A stretch of DNA of 64,000 nt from Hydractinia symbiolongicarpus (Eukaryota; Cnidaria; Hydrozoa; Anthoathecata; Hydractiniidae): contig NC_079883.1 in the NCBI RefSeq assembly GCF_029227915.1, positions 744,001-808,000 on the forward strand, given 5' to 3'. The notes below the pieces were generated by a model that did not search any database, was not told the origin of the DNA, and was given only the letters and a program-made list of their open reading frames with translations. The first letter of the stretch is position 1; every line of letters starts with the position of its first letter. Both the position numbers and the translations under genes were made by a program. Positions 38,461 through 50,900 of the stretch are shown piece by piece.

Positions 38461-41116
38461 GATGAGACGCTGAATAAAAGAAGTTGAATCGCCGGCAAAC
38501 GAAAACCCGCGAATTCACGTAAATCCCGGACTCGGCCCGCATAGTCAAAAGTATACAAAGAAAATACGCAGGGAGTAAACTCATTTCCAGAACGATTTTT
38601 TAAATTATCTTTTCACCACTAAAACGCATGAGACTTGTAGTTTTGAAAAATGTTTTCATTTTTGATGAGACGCTGAATAAAAGATGTTTAATCGCCGGAA
38701 ATCGAAAACCCGCGTTTTCCCGTAAATCCCGGACTTGGCCCGTATAGTCAAAAGTATACAAAGAAAGTACCCAGGGAGTAAACTCATTTCCCGAACGATT
38801 TTTTAAATTATTTTTTCACCACTAAGACGCATGAGACTTGTAGTTTTCAGGAATGTTTTCATTTTTGATGAGACGCTTAATGAAAGAAGTTTAATCGCCG
38901 GCAAACGAAAACCCGCGTTTTCCCGTAAATCCCGGGCTTGGCCCGTATAGTCGAGTATATACAAAAAAAAGTACCCTGTCTGTAAACTCATTTCCAGAAC
39001 GATTTTTTAAATTATCTTTTCACCACTAAAACGCACGAGACTTGTAGTTTTGAAAAATGTTTTCATTTTTGATGAGACGCTGAATAAAAGAAGTTTAATC
39101 GCCGGCAAACGAAAACCCGCGAATTCACGTAAATCCCGGACTCGGCCCGTATAGTCAAAAGTATACAAAGAAAATACGCAGGGAGTAAACTCATTTCCAG
39201 AACGATTTTTTAAATTATCTTTTCACCACTAAAACGTATGAGACTTGTAGTTTTCAAAAATGTTTTCATTTTTGATGAGACGCTGAATAAAAGAAGTTTA
39301 ATCGCTGGCAAACGAAAACCCGCGATTTCCTGTAAATCGCGGACTTGGCCCGTATAGTCAAAAGTATACAAAGAAAATACCCAAGGAGTAAACTCATTTC
39401 CCGAACGATTTTTTAAATTATTTTTTCACCACTAAAACGTATGAGACTTGTAGTTATCAAAAATGTTTTCATTTTTGATGAGACGCTGAATAAAAGAAGT
39501 TTAATCGCCGGCAAACGAAAACCCGCGATTTCCCGTAAATCCCGGGCTTGGCCCGTATAGTCGAATGTATACAAAGAAAATACCCAGGGAGTAAACTCAT
39601 TTCCCGAACGATTTTTTGAATTATTTTTTCACCACTAAAACGTATGAGACTTGTAGTTTTCAAAAATGTTTTCATTTTGATGAGACGCGGAATAAAAGAA
39701 GTTTAATCGCTGGCAAACGAAAACCCGCGATTTCCCGTAAATCCCGGACTCGGCCCGTATAGTCAAAAGTATACAAAGAAAATACCCAGGGAGTAAACTC
39801 ATTTCCCGAACGATTTTTTAAATTATTTTTTCACCACTAAAACGTATGAGACTTGTAGTTTTCAAAAATGTTTTCATTTTTGATAAGACGCTGAATAAAA
39901 GAAGTTTAATCGCCGGCAAACGAAAACCCGCGATTTCCCGTAAATCCCGGACTCGGCCCGTATAGTCAAAAGTATACAAAGAAAGTACCCTGCGAGTAAA
40001 CTCATTTCCAAAACGATTTTTTAAATTATCTTTTCACAACTAAAACGCACGAGACTTGTAGTTTTCAAAAATGTTTTCATTTTTGATGAGACGCTGAATA
40101 AAAGAAGTTAATCGCCGGCAAACGAAAACCCGCGATTTCCCGTAAATCCCGGACTCGGCCCGTATAGTCAAAAGTATACAAAGAAAGTACCCTGCGAGTA
40201 AACTCATTTCCAGAACGATTTTTTAAATTATCTTTTCACCACTAAAACGCACGAGACTTGTAGTTTTCAAAAATGTTTTCATTTTTGATGAGACGCTGAA
40301 TAAAAGAAGTTTAATCGCCGGCAAACGAAAACCCGCGAATTCCCGTAAATCCCGGTCTCGGCCCGTATAGTCAAAAGTATACAAAGAAAATACTCAGGGA
40401 GTAAACTCATTTCCAGACCGATTTTTTGAATTATCTTTTCACCACTAAAACGCATGAGACTTGTAGTTTTCAAAAATGTTTTCATTTTTGATAAGACGCT
40501 AAATAAAAGATGTTTAATCGCCGGCAAACGAAAACCCGCGATTTCCCGTAAATCCCATTCTCGGCCCGTATAGTCAAAAGTATACAAAGAAAGTACCCTG
40601 TGAGTAAACTCATTTCCCGAACGATTTTTTAAATTATTTTTTCACCACTAAAACGCATGAGACTTGTAGTCTTCAAAAATGTTTTCATTTTTGATGAGAC
40701 GCGGAATAAAAGAAGTTTAATCGCCGGCAAACGAAAACCCGCAATTTCCCGTAAATCCCGGATTCGGCCCGTATAGTCAAAAGCATACAAAGAAAATACC
40801 CAGGGAGTAAACTCATTTCCCGAACGATTTTTTAAAGTATTTTTTCATCACTAAAACGCATGAGACTTGTAGTTTTCAAAAATGTTTTCATTTTTGATGA
40901 GACGCTTAATGAAAGAGTTTTAATCGCCGGCAAACAAAAAACCCGCGATTTCCCGTAAATCCCGGGCTTGGCCCGTATAGACGAATGTATACAAAGAAAG
41001 TACCCTGTGAGTAAACTCATTTCCAGAACGAATTTTTAAATTATCTTTCCACCACTAAAACGCATGAGACTTGTAATTTTCAAAAATGTTTTCATTTTTG
41101 ATGAGACGCGGAATAA

Positions 41117-41661
41117 TAAACAATGTTATAAAATCCTCGCACTCAACACTACGTGCTCTACGAAAGTTTAGTCGTTTCACACCTTTCCATGTACGCAAAA
41201 CCTTGGCGGAAACGTTGATCTTATCAAGGATAAGTTACGGTAATGTTGTCTTCTCGCAAATACCTGATTATCTGATATGTCGGCTACAAAAGATCCAAAA
41301 CATGGCTGCTGGTTACGTTCTTCGCCGTTATGCTAATCTGCAAGAAGTCACGAATCTAAAATGGCTTCCCGTAAAAGAACATATTGAATTCAGTATAAGT
41401 AAACTTGTACACAAATCGAGAATTGATAACAACCATCCAAGCTATCTAAACGTAGAGTTTGTTGTACCAACACGAAATTTGAGATCTTCTACGAAGGAGC
41501 CTCTTGTTAAAAATGTTGGAAATGGCACTTTTCAAAACCAAGCACGGTGTTACGATGAAATCCCGGATAGTATAAAAATTATTGAAACTCTAGAAAAATT
41601 TACTAAAGAAGCAAAACAATTTTATCTAAATAAGGCAGTCGCTAGAGTCTTGTCTGTTTGA
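41117..41661 (+). pseudogene. LINE reverse transcriptase ORF2, C-terminal fragment
   Basis: An open frame from an ATG in the satellite (41,086) to TGA at 41,659-41,661 encodes 191 residues. About the first ten (MFSFLMRRGI) are satellite; the rest is LINE. Recognisable elements past the RT core are AETLILSRISYGNVVFSQIP (residues 41-60), RLQKIQNMAAGYVL (66-79, the L..LQ+.QN.AA motif), LKWLPVKEHIEF (91-102, the L.WLPV..RI.F motif) and NGTFQNQARCYDEIPDSIK (146-164). These are usual in the C-terminal region of CR1, L2 and related LINEs. The endonuclease and the catalytic YxDD part of the RT are absent through 5' truncation. The remaining frame has no stop or frameshift, so the insertion looks young. 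Exact clade is uncertain; I judge CR1/L2-like from motifs only. Confidence 0.85.
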
Positions 41662-41814
41662 ATTCTGTTCGCCGAAGTTTGGGTGCCAATATTCAATCGA
41701 CCTTTCACAATCTACCCTTACTCATTTTCAGCTTGTGTTTACTTTTGCCTTTTCTCCTTTTGCGACTAGCCCAGTATATATATAAAATATTTCAAGTTTA
41801 TTTTTAATTTTGCT

Positions 41815-42112
41815 TTTCATCGCGGTTTTTATAATGTATATATATAAAAAGATAATATTTTTTTGTACAATTATTTATTCTTTATTTATAGTTTATTTAT
41901 ATTTTCCTTACTTTCAAGGCCATTTATCGTTTTCTCTGCTTTTTGTCTAGTTACAATTTAGGTTGATTCCATATATCGTTTCTTAATTTCTCGTCGATTC
42001 GAGCGTTTCAATTTCTTTCAAGCCTTTTCAGTTTTTCTCATCGCGGTTTTCTTTTTTATTTAATGTATATAAAAAAATTTATTTTTTGAACACTTATTTA
42101 TTCTTAATCTAT
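41815..42112 (+). repeat. Diverged direct duplication in the LINE 3' UTR (step 221 bp)
   Basis: tcatcgcggtttt followed by aatgtatata, a run of As, and ttatttattctt occurs from about 41,817 and again from about 42,038. The cgcgg is at 41,821 and 42,042, a step of 221 bp. A flanking ctttcaag pair (41,911 and 42,015) is about 104 bp apart. The copies are clearly diverged, so the duplication belongs to the LINE family rather than to this insertion. Confidence 0.65.
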
Positions 42113-42151
42113 AATTTTTTTCATTTTTATATTTCATTTTAGGGAGAAGAA

Positions 42152-42169
42152 CAATTTTGTACAAAATTG
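42152..42169. other. 18-bp perfect palindrome at the LINE 3' end
   Basis: The arm CAATTTTGT is followed directly by its reverse complement ACAAAATTG, seven bases before AATAAA. In RNA it could form a stem close to the 3' end, the position where some LINE reverse transcriptases recognise their template. That role is inference. Confidence 0.7.
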
Positions 42170-42181
42170 AACCCAAATAAA

Positions 42182-42208
42182 TGTTAATAATAATAATAAT
42201 AATAATAA
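42182..42208 (+). repeat. LINE 3' tail of AAT repeats
   Basis: About seven AAT units follow atgtt and run into the satellite aataaaagaag. It replaces a plain poly(A) tail and is the same tail type as in the SINE at 12,705-12,735. Confidence 0.85.
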
Positions 42209-44156
42209 AAGAAGTTTAATCGCCGGCAAACGAAAACCCGCGATTTCCCGTAAATCCCGGACTCGGCCCGTATAGTCGAGTATATACAAAGAAAATACCC
42301 AGGGAGTAAACTCATTTCCCGAACGATTTTTTAAATTATTTTTTCACCACTAAAACGTATGAGACTTGTAGTTTTCAAAAATGTTTTCATTTTTGATGAG
42401 ACGCTGAAAAAAAGAAGTTTAATCGCCGGCAAACGAAAACCCGCGATTTCCTGTAAATCCCGGGCTTGGCCCGTATAGTGGAATGTATACAAAGAAAATA
42501 CCCAGGGAGTAAACTCATTTCCCGAACGATTTTTTGAATTATTTTTTCACCACTAAAACGTATGAGACTTGTAGTTTTCAAAAATGTTTTCATTTTGATG
42601 AGACGCGAAATAAAAGAAGTTTAATCGCCGGCAAACGAAAACCCGCGATTTCCCGTAAATCCCGGACTCGGCCCGTATAGTCAAAAGTATACAAAGAAAG
42701 TACCCTGCGAGTAAACTCATTTCCAGAACGATTTTTTAAATTATCTTTTCACCACTAAAACGCACGAGACTTGTAGTTTTTAAAAATGTTTTCATTTTTG
42801 ATGAGACGCTGAATAAAAGAAGTTTAATCGCCGGCAAACGAAAACCCGCGATTTCCCGTAAATCCCGGACTCGGCCCGTATAGTCAAAAGTATACAAAGA
42901 AAGTACCCTGCGAGTAAACTCATTTCCAGAACGATTTTTTAAATTATCTTTTCACCACTAAAACGCACGAGACTTGTAGTTTTCAAAAATGTTTTCATTT
43001 TTGATGAGACGCTGAATAAAAGAAGTTTAATCGCCGGCAAACGAAAACCCGCGAATTCCCGTAATTCCCGGACTTGGCCCGTATAGTCAAAAGTATACAA
43101 AGAAAATACCCAAGGAGTAAACTTATTTCCCGAACGATTTTTTAAGTTATTTTTTCACCACTAAAACGTATGAGACTTGTAGTTATCAAAAATGTTTTCA
43201 TTTTTGATGAGACGCTGAATAAAAGAAGTTTAATCGCCGGCAAACGAAAACCCGCGATTTCCCGTAAATCCCGGGCTTGGCCCGTATAGTCAAAAGCATA
43301 CAAAGAAAGTACCCTGCGAGTAAACTCATTTCCAGAACGATTTTTTAAATTATCTTTTCACCACTAAAACGCACGAGACTTGTAGTTTTCAAGAATGTTT
43401 TCATTTTTGATGAGACGCTGAATAAAAGAAGTTTAATCGCCGGCAAACGAAAACCCGCGAATTCCCGTAAATCCCGGTCGCGGCCCTTATAGTCAAAAGT
43501 ATACAAAGAAAATACTCAGGGAGTAAACTCATTTCCAATCCGATTTTTTAAATTATCTTTTCACCACTAAAACGCATGAGACTTCTAGTTTTCAAAAATG
43601 TTTTCATTTTTGATAAGACGCTAAATAAAAGATGTTTAATCGCCGGCAAACGAAAACCCGCGATTTCCCGTAAATCCCGGACTCGGCCCGTATAGTCAAA
43701 AGTATACAAAGAAAGTACCCAGGGAGTAAATTCATTTCCCGAACGATTTTTTAAATTATTTTTTCACCACTAAAACGGATGAGACCTGTAGTTTTCAAAA
43801 ATGTTTTCATTTTTGATAAGACGCAGAATAAAAGATGTTTAATCGCCGGCAAACGAAAACCCGCGATTTCCCGTAAATCCCGGGCTTGGCCCGCATAGTC
43901 GAATGTATACAAAGAAAGTACCCTGTGAGTAAACTCATTTCCCGAACGATTTTTTAAATTATTTTTTCACCACTAAAACGCATGTGACTTGTATTCTTCA
44001 AAAATGTTCTCATTTTTGATGAGACGCGGAATAAAAGAAGTTTAATTGCCGGCAAACGAAAAACCGCGATTTCCCGTAAATCCCGGACTCGGCCCGTATA
44101 GTCAAAAGCATACAAAGAAAATACCCAGGGAGTAAGCTCATTTCCCAAACGATTTT

Positions 44157-47100
44157 TTAAAGTATTTTTTCATCACTAAAACGCATGAGACTTGTAGTTT
44201 TCAAAAATATTTTCATTTTTGATGAGACGCTTAATGAAAGAGGTTTAATCGCCGGCAAACAAAAAACCCGCGATTTCCCGTAAATCCCGGGCTTGGCCCG
44301 TATAGACGAATGTATACAAAGAAGGTACCCTGTGAGTAAACTCATTTCCAGAACGAATTTTTAAATTATCTTTTCACCACTAAAACGCATGAGACTTGTA
44401 ATTTTCAAAAATGTTTTCATTTTTGATGAGACGCGGAATAAAAGAAGTTTAATCGCCGGCAAACGAAAACCCGCGATTTCCCGTAAATCCCGGGCTTGGC
44501 CCGCATAGTCGAATGTATACAAAGAAAGTACCCTGTGAGTAAACTCATTTCCCGAACGATTTTTTAAATTATTTTTTCACCACTAAAACGCATGTGACTT
44601 GTAGTCTTCAAAAATGTTTTCATTTTTGATGAGACGCGGAATAAAAGAAGTTTAATCGCCGGCAAACGAAAACCCGCGATTTCCCGTAAATCCCGGGCTT
44701 GGCCCGTATAGTCAAAAGTATACAAAGAAAATACTCAGGAAGTAAACTCATTTCCAGACCGATTTTTTAAATTATCTTTTCACCACTAAAACGCATGAGA
44801 CTTGTAGTTTTCAAAAATGTTTTCATTTTTGATAAGACGCTAAATAAAAGATGTTTAATCGCCGGCAAACGAAAACCCGCGATTTCCCGTAAATCCCGGA
44901 CTCGGCCCGTATAGTCAAAAGTATACAAAAAAAGTACCCTGTGAGTAAACTCATTTCCAGAACGAATTTTTAAATTATCTTTTCACCACTAAAACGCATG
45001 AGACTTGTAATTTTCAAAAATGTTTTCATTTTTGATGAGACGCGGAATAAAAGAAGTTTAATCGCCAGCAAACGAAAACCCGCGATTTCCCGTAAATCCC
45101 GGGCTTGGCCCGCATAGTCGAATGTATACAAAGAAAGTACCCTGTGAGTAAACTCATTTCCCGAACGATTTTTTAAATTATTTTTTCACCACTAAAACGC
45201 ATGTGACTTGTAGTCTTCAAAAATGTTTTCATTTTTGATGAGACGCGGAATAAAAGAAGTTTAATCGCCGGCAAACGAAAACCCGCGATTTCCCGTAAAT
45301 CCCGGACTCGGCCCGTATAGTCAAAAGCATACAAAGAAAATACCCAGGGAGTAAACTCATTTCCCGAACGATTTTTTAAAGTATTTTTTCATCACTAAAA
45401 CGCATGAGACTTGTAGTTTTCAAAAATATTTTCATTTTTGATGAGACGCTTAATGAAAGAGGTTTAATCGCCGACAAACAAAAAACCCGCGATTTCCCGT
45501 AAATCCCGGGCTTGGCCCGTATAGACGAGTGTATACAAAGAAAGTACCCTGTGAGTAAACTCATTTCCAGAACGAATTTTTAAATTATCTTTTCACCACT
45601 AAAACGCATGAGACTTGTAATTTTCAAAAATGTTTTCATTTTTGATGAGACGCGGAATAAAAGAAGTTTAATCGCCGGCAAACAAAAACCCGCGATTTCC
45701 CGTAAATCCCGGACTCGGCCCGTATAGTCGAGTATATACAAAGAAAATACCCAGGGAGTAAACTCATTTCCCGAACGATTTTTTAAATTATTTTTTCACC
45801 ACTAAAACGCATGAGACTTGTAGTTTTCAAAAATGTTTTCATTTTTGATGAGACGCTGAAAAAAAGAAGTTTAATCGCCGGCAAACGAAAACCCGCGATT
45901 TCCCGTAAATCCCGGGCTTGGCCCGTATAGTCAAAAGTATACAAAGAAAATACTCAGGAAGTAAACTCATTTCCAGACCGATTTTTTAAATTATCTTTTC
46001 ACCACTGCATGAGACTTGTAGTTTTCAAAAATGTTTTCATTTTTGATAAGACGCTAAATAAAAGATGTTTAATCGCCGGCAAACGAAAACCCGCGATTTC
46101 CCGTAAATCCCGGACTCGGCCCGTATAGTCAAAAGTATACAAAAAAAGTACCCTGTGAGTAAACTCATTTCCAGAACGAATTTTTAAATTATCTTTTCAC
46201 CACTAAAACGCATGAGACTTGTAATTTTCAAAAATGTTTTCATTTTTGATGAGACGCGGAATAAAAGAAGTTTAATCGCCAGCAAACGAAAACCCGCGAT
46301 TTCCCGTAAATCCCGGGCTTGGCCCGCATAGTCGAATGTATACAAAGAAAGTACCCTGTGAGTAAACTCATTTCCCGAACGATTTTTTAAATTATTTTTT
46401 CACCACTAAAACGCATGTGACTTGTAGTCTTCAAAAATGTTTTCATTTTTGATGAGACGCGGAATAAAAGAAGTTTAATCGCCGGCAAACGAAAACCCGC
46501 GATTTCCCGTAAATCCCGGACTCGGCCCGTATAGTCAAAAGCATACAAAGAAAATACCCAGGGAGTAAACTCATTTCCCGAACGATTTTTTAAAGTATTT
46601 TTTCATCACTAAAACGCATGAGACTTGTAGTTTTCAAAAATATTTTCATTTTTGATGAGACGCTTAATGAAAGAGGTTTAATCGCCGACAAACAAAAAAC
46701 CCGCGATTTCCCGTAAATCCCGGGCTTGGCCCGTATAGACGAGTGTATACAAAGAAAGTACCCTGTGAGTAAACTCATTTCCAGAACGAATTTTTAAATT
46801 ATCTTTTCACCACTAAAACGCATGAGACTTGTAATTTTCAAAAATGTTTTCATTTTTGATGAGACGCGGAATAAAAGAAGTTTAATCGCCGGCAAACAAA
46901 AACCCGCGATTTCCCGTAAATCCCGGACTCGGCCCGTATAGTCGAGTATATACAAAGAAAATACCCAGGGAGTAAACTCATTTCCCGAACGATTTTTTAA
47001 ATTATTTTTTCACCACTAAAACGCATGAGACTTGTAGTTTTCAAAAATGTTTTCATTTTTGATGAGACGCTGAAAAAAAGAAGTTTAATCGCCGGCAAAC

Positions 47101-47590
47101 GAAAACCCGCGATTTCCCGTAAATCCCGTGCTTGGCCCGTATAGTCAAAAGTATACAAAGAAAATACTCAGGGAGTAAACTCATTTCCAGACCGATTTTT
47201 TAAATTATCTTTTCACCACTAAAACGCATGAGACTTGTAGTTTTCAAAAATGTTTTCATTTTTGATAAGACGCTAAATAAAAGATGTTTAATCGCCGGCA
47301 AACGAAAACCCGCGATTTCCCGTAAATCCCGGACTCGGCCCGTATAGTCAAAAGTATACAAAAAAAGTACCCTGTGAGTAAACTCATTTCCAGAACGAAT
47401 TTTTAAATTATCTTTTCACCACTAAAACGCATGAGACTTGTAATTTTCAAAAATGTTTTCATTTTTGATGAGACGCGGAATAAAAGAAGTTTAATCGCCA
47501 GCAAACGAAAACCCGCGATTTCCCGTAAATCCCGGACTCGGCCTGTATAGTCAAAAGTATACAAAGAAAGTACCCTGCGAGTAAACTCAT
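44157..47590. repeat. 6-monomer higher-order repeat
   Basis: The agtattttttcatcac monomer lies at about 44,160, 45,379 and 46,593, steps of 1,219 and 1,214 bp. The order that follows is caaacaaaaaaccc with tatagacga, gtaattttc, gcccgcatagtc, tcgccagcaaacg and tgtgacttgtagtc. The shorter second step is due to a 5-bp deletion (cactgcatgag at about 46,003). The units at 45,376 and 46,590 are almost identical; the 44,157 unit is more diverged. Confidence 0.85.
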
Positions 47591-47984
47591 TTCCAGAACG
47601 ATTTTTTAAATTATCTTTTCACCACTAAAACGCATGAGACTTGTAGTTTTCAAAAATGTTTTCATTTTTGATGAGACGCTGAATAAAAGAAGTTTAATTG
47701 CCTGCAAACGAAAACCCGCGATTTCCCGTAAATCCCGGACTCGGCCTGTATAGTCAAAAGTATACAAAGAAAGTACGGTGCGAGTAAACTCATTTCCAGA
47801 ACGAATTTTTAAATTATCTTTTCACCACTAAAACGCATGAGACTTGTAGTTTTCAAAAATGTTTTCATTTTTGATGAGACGCTGAATAAAAGAAGTTTAA
47901 TCGCCGGCAAACGATAACCCGCGAATTCCCGTAAATCCCGGACTCGGCTCGTATAGCCAAAAGTGTACAAAGAAAGTACCCAGG

Positions 47985-50900
47985 GAGTAATCTAAATTCC
48001 TGAACGATTTTTTAAATTATCTTTTCACCACTAAAACGCATGAGACTTGTAATTTTCAAAAATGTTTTCATTTTTGATGAGACGCGGAATAAAAGAAGTT
48101 TAATCGCCAGCAAACGAAAACCCGCGATTTCCCGTAAATCCCGGACTCGGCCTGTATAGTCAAAAGTATACAAAGAAAGTACCCTGCGAGTAAACTCATT
48201 TCCAGAACGATTTTTAAAATTATCTTTTCACCACTAAAACGCATGAGACTTGTAGTTTTCAAAAATGTTTTCATTTTTGATGAGACGCTGAATAAAAGAA
48301 GTTTAATCGCCGGCAAACGATAACCCGCGAATTCCCGTAAATCCCGGACTCGGCTCGTATAGCCAAAAGTGTACAAAGAAAGTACCCAGGGAGTAATCTA
48401 AATTCCTGAACGATTTTTTAAATTATCTTTTCACCACTAAAACGCATGAGACTTGTAGTTTTCAAAAATGTTTTCATTTTTGATGAGACGCTGAATAAAA
48501 GAAGTTTAATCGCCGGCAAACGATAACCTGCGAATTCCCGTAAATCCCGGACTCGACTCTTATAGGCAAAAGTGTACAAAGAAAGTACCCAGGGAGTAAT
48601 CTAAATTCCTGAACGATTTTTTAAATCATCTTTTCACTACTAAAACGCATGAGACTTGTAGTTTTCAAAAATGTTTTCATTTTTGATGAGACGCTTAATG
48701 AAAGAGGTTTAATCGCCGGCAAACAAAAAACCCGCGATTTCCCGTAAATCCCGGGCTTGGCCCGTATAGACGAATGTATACAAAGAAAGTACCCTGTGAG
48801 TAAACTCATTTCCAGAACGAATTTTTAAATTATCTTTTCACCACTAAAACGCATGAGACTTGTAGTTTTCAAAAATGTTTTCATTTTTGATGAGACGCTG
48901 AATAAAAGAAGTTTAATCGCCGGCAAACGATAACCCGCGAATTCCCGTAAATCCCGGACTCGGCTCGTATAGCCAAAAGTGTACAAAGAAAGTACCCAGG
49001 GATTAATCTAAATTCCTGAACGATTTTTTAAATTATCTTTTCACCACTAAAACGCATGAGACTTGTAGTTTTCAAAAATGTTTTCATTTTTGATGAGACG
49101 CTGAGTAAAAGAAGTTTAATCGCCGGCAAACGAAAACCCGCGATTTCCCGTAAATCCCGGACTCGGCCTGTATAGTCAAAAGTATACAAAGAAAGTACGG
49201 TGCGAGTAAACTCATTTCCAGAACGATTTTTTAAATTATCTTTTCACCACTAAAACGCATGAGACTTGTAGTTTTCAAAAATGTTTTCATTTTTGACGAG
49301 ACGCTGAATAAAAGAAGTTTAATCGCCGGCAAACGATAACCCGCGAATTCCCGTAAATCCCGGACTCGACTCGTATAGCCAAAAGTGTACAAAGAAAGTA
49401 CCCAGGGAGTAATCTAAATTCCTGAACGATTTTTTAAATTATCTTTTCACCACTAAAACGCATGAGACTTGTAGTTTTCAAAAATGTTTTCATTTTTGAT
49501 GAGACGCTGAATAAAATAAGTTTAATCGCCGGCAAACGAAAACCCGCGATTTTCCGTAAATCCCGGGCTTGGCCCGTATAGTCAAAAGTATACAAAAAAA
49601 GTACCCAGGGAGTAAACTCATTTCCCGAACGATTTTTTAAATTATTTTTTCGCCACTAAAACGCATGAGACTTGTAGTTTTCAAAAATGTTTTCATTTTT
49701 GATAAGACGCTAAATAAAAGATGTTTAATCGCCGGCAAACGAAAACCCGCGATTTCCCGTAAATCCCGGACTCGGCCCGTATAGTCAAAAGTATACAAAG
49801 AAAGTACCCTGTGAGTAAACTCATTTCCAGAACGAATTTTTAAATTATCTTTTCACCACTAAAACGCATGAGACTTGTAGTTTTCAAAAATGTTTTCATT
49901 TTTGGTGAGACGCGGAATAAAAGAAGTTTAATCGCCGGCAAACGAAAACCCGCGATTTCCCGTAAATCCCGGACTCGGCCTGTATAGTCAAAAGTATACA
50001 AAGAAAGTACCCTGCGAGTAAACTCATTTCCAGAACGATTTTTTAAATTATCTTTTCACCACTAAAACGCATGAGACTTGTAGTTTTCAAAAATGTTTTC
50101 ATTTTTGACGAGACGCTGAATAAAAGAAGTTTAATCGCCGGCAAACGATAACCCGCGAATTCCCGTAAATCCCGGACTCGACTCGTATAGCCAAAAGTGT
50201 ACAAAGAAAGTACCCAGGGAGTAATCTAAATTCCTGAACGATTTTTTAAATTATCTTTTCACCACTAAAACGCATGAGACTTGTAGTTTTCAAAAATGTT
50301 TTCATTTTTGATGAGACGCTGAATAAAATAAGTTTAATCGCCGGCAAACGAAAACCCGCGATTTTCCGTAAATCCCGGGCTTGGCCCGTATAGTCAAAAG
50401 TATACAAAAAAAGTACCCAGGGAGTAAACTCATTTCCCGAACGATTTTTTAAATTATTTTTTCGCCACTAAACGCATGAGACTTGTAGTTTTCAAAAATG
50501 TTTTCATTTTTTATAAGACGCTAAATAAAAGATGTTTAATCGCCGGCAAACGAAAACCCGCGATTTCCCGTAAATCCCGGACTCGGCCCGTATAGTCAAA
50601 AGTATACAAAGAAAGTACCCTGTGAGTAAACTCATTTCCAGAACGAATTTTTAAATTATCTTTTCACCACTAAAACGCATGAGACTTGTAGTTTTCAAAA
50701 ATGTTTTCATTTTTGGTGAGACGCGGAATAAAAGAAGTTTAATCGCCGGCAAACGAAAACCCGCGATTTCCCGTAAATCCCGGACTCGGCCTGTATAGTC
50801 AAAAGTATACAAAGAAATTACCCTGCGAGTAAACTCATTTCCAGAACGATTTTTTAAATTATCTTTTCACCACTAAAACGCATGAGACTTGTAGTTTTCA

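Larger units (their letters stand above)
13021..41116. repeat. 203-bp satellite array, middle segment
   Basis: Uninterrupted satellite, about 138 monomers, same orientation and register as the left segment. From about 15,860 many copies carry gcacgagac in place of gcatgagac, and from about 16,840 aatacgcaggg. From about 21,000 copies with ttgataagacg and agatgtttaatc become common, and from about 25,860 copies with ttttgatttttggtgag. No gene or foreign insertion is visible in it. Confidence 0.97.
41662..42181 (+). other. LINE 3' untranslated region with polyadenylation signal
   Basis: AT-rich, no open frame of note. It holds TA-rich tracts (41,774-41,783 and 41,836-41,846), an internal duplication, an 18-bp palindrome and AATAAA at 42,176-42,181 just before the tail. 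Confidence 0.75.
41117..42203 (+). mobile_element. 5'-truncated non-LTR retrotransposon (CR1/L2-like LINE)
   Basis: About 1,087 bp of non-satellite DNA on the plus strand. It consists of the last ~180 codons of a reverse transcriptase ORF, an AT-rich 3' untranslated region of about 515 bp, an AATAAA, and an AAT-repeat tail that runs straight into satellite. The satellite monomer is split at gcggaataa/aagaagttt. The bases aataa occur at both ends (41,112-41,116 and 42,204-42,208) and may be a short target-site duplication, though the right copy merges with the tail. The severe 5' truncation is typical of target-primed reverse transcription. The fragment cannot move on its own. Confidence 0.9.

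Noticed and set aside
41086-41116. The satellite ATG as the true start of the LINE protein
   Set aside because: The first ~10 residues are satellite; the LINE sequence begins at the insertion edge and is 5'-truncated.
41774-41846. TA-rich tracts as promoter TATA boxes
   Set aside because: They lie in the low-complexity LINE 3' UTR with no gene downstream.
41117-42203. Intact, autonomous LINE
   Set aside because: The endonuclease and catalytic RT segments are absent; only the C-terminal ~180 codons and the 3' UTR remain.
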